DNA from: a virus
Direction: 5' to 3' (one strand)
IMG/VR virus record: IMGVR_UViG_3300036859_000180
Span: 1 to 39,431 of that record
DNA: 39,431 bases
Position 1 is the first letter of the stretch, and each line of letters opens with the position of its first letter. Position numbers and translations under genes: made by a program. The notes below the pieces were generated by a model that saw nothing but the letters and a program-made list of their open reading frames with translations, did not search any database and was not told where the DNA came from. Shown in pieces: positions 38,133-39,431 of this stretch.

Positions 38133-38915
38133 ATGAGAGTGCAGGGGTTGGAGATGTGGTCTCGCGACGCGCTCATCGCCGAGGTCGAGCGGCTCCAAGC
38201 CGAACTCACTGAGAGTAATCAGGAGATTGAACGACAGGGGTTCGAGTTATCCCGTTACATGACTGAGGTTGAGGGGTTGCGACGAGACCGTGATTCCTGG
38301 AAGGAACACGCCAGGGCCGTTGAGGGCAACCTCCGCATCCTCGGCGAACACGACATCAAACCCCTCAAGGCCGAGGTCGAGCGGTTGCGGGAATGGTCGA
38401 AGGACAAACCGGAAGCCGAGCGCCGCTGGCGTGAAACCGTGGCCGAGAACGAGCGGTTGCGGGGTGAGTGTGAAACAGCCTCGCTCAACCGCTTGGAGAA
38501 CGAGCGGCTGCGGAGGGAATGTCCACACGACTCATGCGACGGAGTAATGGCCTCTGTGGGGTTGTGGTGGTGTCGCGAGTGCGACCGACTCGTGCTCTTG
38601 CTACCTACCGAGGCGGGCCTTTGGGAGACTCGGCTGGCGACGTATGCCGATGTTGATCGGCTCGTCATCGAGGGGCATGCACGCCTAGTTGGAAAGGTCG
38701 AGAGCCTGCGGACGAACCTTGCTACTACGGTCGAGAACCGCGACGCATGGATGGCCAAGGTCGAGAGGCTACGACGTATCGAGAAGGCAGCAAAGGCGGT
38801 ATTCGGGGAAGGCGAGCGTTATCCGTCTTATTTAGATGCAATAGATGCACTCCGCAACGCCCTAGCCGAGGATCGAACCGACAACCCCGAGCCGTTCAAT
38901 CAGGGCGAGGGATAA
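38133..38915 (+). CDS. coiled-coil protein with central zinc ribbon
   Basis: 260 residues behind GGGGGAGG. Coiled coil 10-125 with repeated AEVERLR/ENERLR heptads, a zinc site near 130-152 (CPHDSC and WWCRECDRL), a second coiled coil 190-225 and a helical end. The repeated ERLR heptads may have grown by duplication. Probably a scaffold for early protein complexes. Confidence 0.7.
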   Translation: MRVQGLEMWSRDALIAEVERLQAELTESNQEIERQGFELSRYMTEVEGLRRDRDSWKEHARAVEGNLRILGEHDIKPLKAEVERLREWSKDKPEAERRWRETVAENERLRGECETASLNRLENERLRRECPHDSCDGVMASVGLWWCRECDRLVLLLPTEAGLWETRLATYADVDRLVIEGHARLVGKVESLRTNLATTVENRDAWMAKVERLRRIEKAAKAVFGEGERYPSYLDAIDALRNALAEDRTDNPEPFNQGEG

Positions 38916-38917
38916 GC

Positions 38918-39431
38918 ATGAAGTACCGCACCATCGTCGCCGACCCGCCATGGCCGATGCCCGAGACCGGCGTGACGACTCGTGGTGAGACTGACGCGAA
39001 GGGTCGCTACACGGCGAAGTCGGGTCGTGTGGTGGACGGAACGTGGTGGGGGCGTCACCGCGGAGGGACGGTGGGCCTCGGCTACCCCACGATGACGCTT
39101 ACCGAGATTGGGGCGCTCCCGGTGTCCGAACTCGCGGAGCCCGATGCTCATGTGTATCTCTGGACGACGAGCCGTTTCCTTGAGGATGCCTACGGCGTCG
39201 TGCGGGCATGGGGGTTCCGGCCCGCCCAACTCCTGACGTGGTGTAAGCCCCCGATGGGGATCGGCTTCGGTGGTGCGTTCGTGAACACCACCGAATTCGT
39301 TCTGTTCGCCCGCCGCGGTTCGCTCAAGGCGATGGCCCGTGAGGATTCAACGTGGTGGAACTGGTCGCGTCCGTACGAAGGCGGACATATCGCGCACTCG
39401 GCGAAGCCCGAAGCGTTCCTCGACATGGTTG
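38918..39431 (+). CDS. MT-A70 family DNA methyltransferase, partial
   Basis: Starts MKYRTIVADPPWPMPETG: the DPPW catalytic motif of adenine-N6 methyltransferases is at 9-12. Later GGAFVNTTEFVLFARRG and HSAKPEAFLDMV match the SAM-binding side of the family. 171 codons are visible before the window ends. It would protect phage DNA from restriction or mark it for regulation. Confidence 0.85.
   Translation, partial: MKYRTIVADPPWPMPETGVTTRGETDAKGRYTAKSGRVVDGTWWGRHRGGTVGLGYPTMTLTEIGALPVSELAEPDAHVYLWTTSRFLEDAYGVVRAWGFRPAQLLTWCKPPMGIGFGGAFVNTTEFVLFARRGSLKAMAREDSTWWNWSRPYEGGHIAHSAKPEAFLDMV

Noticed and set aside
1-39431. CRISPR array, integrase, insertion sequence, tape measure and programmed tail frameshift
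   Set aside because: Looked for by repeat spacing, catalytic motifs and gene order; none seen in this window.

Overview
The window is a 39.4 kb piece of a tailed double-stranded DNA phage genome. It is GC-rich and tightly packed, with most genes on the + strand joined by ATGA, GTGA or TGATG stop/start overlaps. It has a large terminase, portal, scaffold, HK97-type major capsid protein, tail fibres, a nozzle-like protein, an M15-type endolysin and holins. There is no tape-measure, tail-tube or sheath gene, and a 2051-residue protein of ejection-protein character follows the portal, so a short-tailed (podovirus) virion is the best inference. The host is probably an actinobacterium: the DNA is GC-rich, one promoter appears to give a leaderless transcript, a secreted Ca-binding repeat protein has an actinobacterial look, and there is an SOS box of the CGAAC-N4-GTTCG type. 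No database search was possible, so all names rest on motifs and gene order.

Layout. 1-353: small genes at the edge. 354-1106: a non-coding stretch with a terminator, a nested palindrome and a strand-asymmetric segment. 1107-1581: four tiny coupled genes. 1578-13533: terminase, portal, a 130-aa protein, the giant virion protein and two virion proteins, ended by a hairpin. 13609-14185: a leftward cassette inside the head operon (membrane protein plus secreted RTX-type protein) with its own promoter. 14192-14322: a structured RNA leader that pairs with the scaffold ribosome binding site. 14323-28660: scaffold, capsid, a duplicated-domain protein, a glycosyltransferase-like and a pyruvyltransferase-like protein, a LAGLIDADG endonuclease, two modular tail fibres, a secreted cysteine-rich beta-helix protein, and tail/nozzle genes. 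28693-32660: lysis and accessory block (M15 endolysin, XhlA-like and two-TM holins, metzincin protease, many zinc-ribbon microproteins). 32691-33637: small genes and a DEDD-type exonuclease.

33594-34785 looks like a genetic switch: a leftward HTH regulator with a near-consensus promoter overlapped by a perfect dyad, a second leftward membrane microprotein with its own promoter, an SOS box over a rightward promoter that points against the regulator gene, and a rightward promoter followed by a highly structured leader. From 34746 to the right edge are early-type genes: zinc-binding proteins, a possible OB-fold protein, an HNH endonuclease, a coiled-coil protein and the start of an MT-A70 methyltransferase cut by the window edge.

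The most novel-looking items are the scaffold RBS-sequestering leader, the structured early leader, the SOS box placed to drive transcription antisense to the regulator, the repeated directional motif GCCCTTGAC ahead of transcription blocks, and the permuted modules shared by the two tail fibres.
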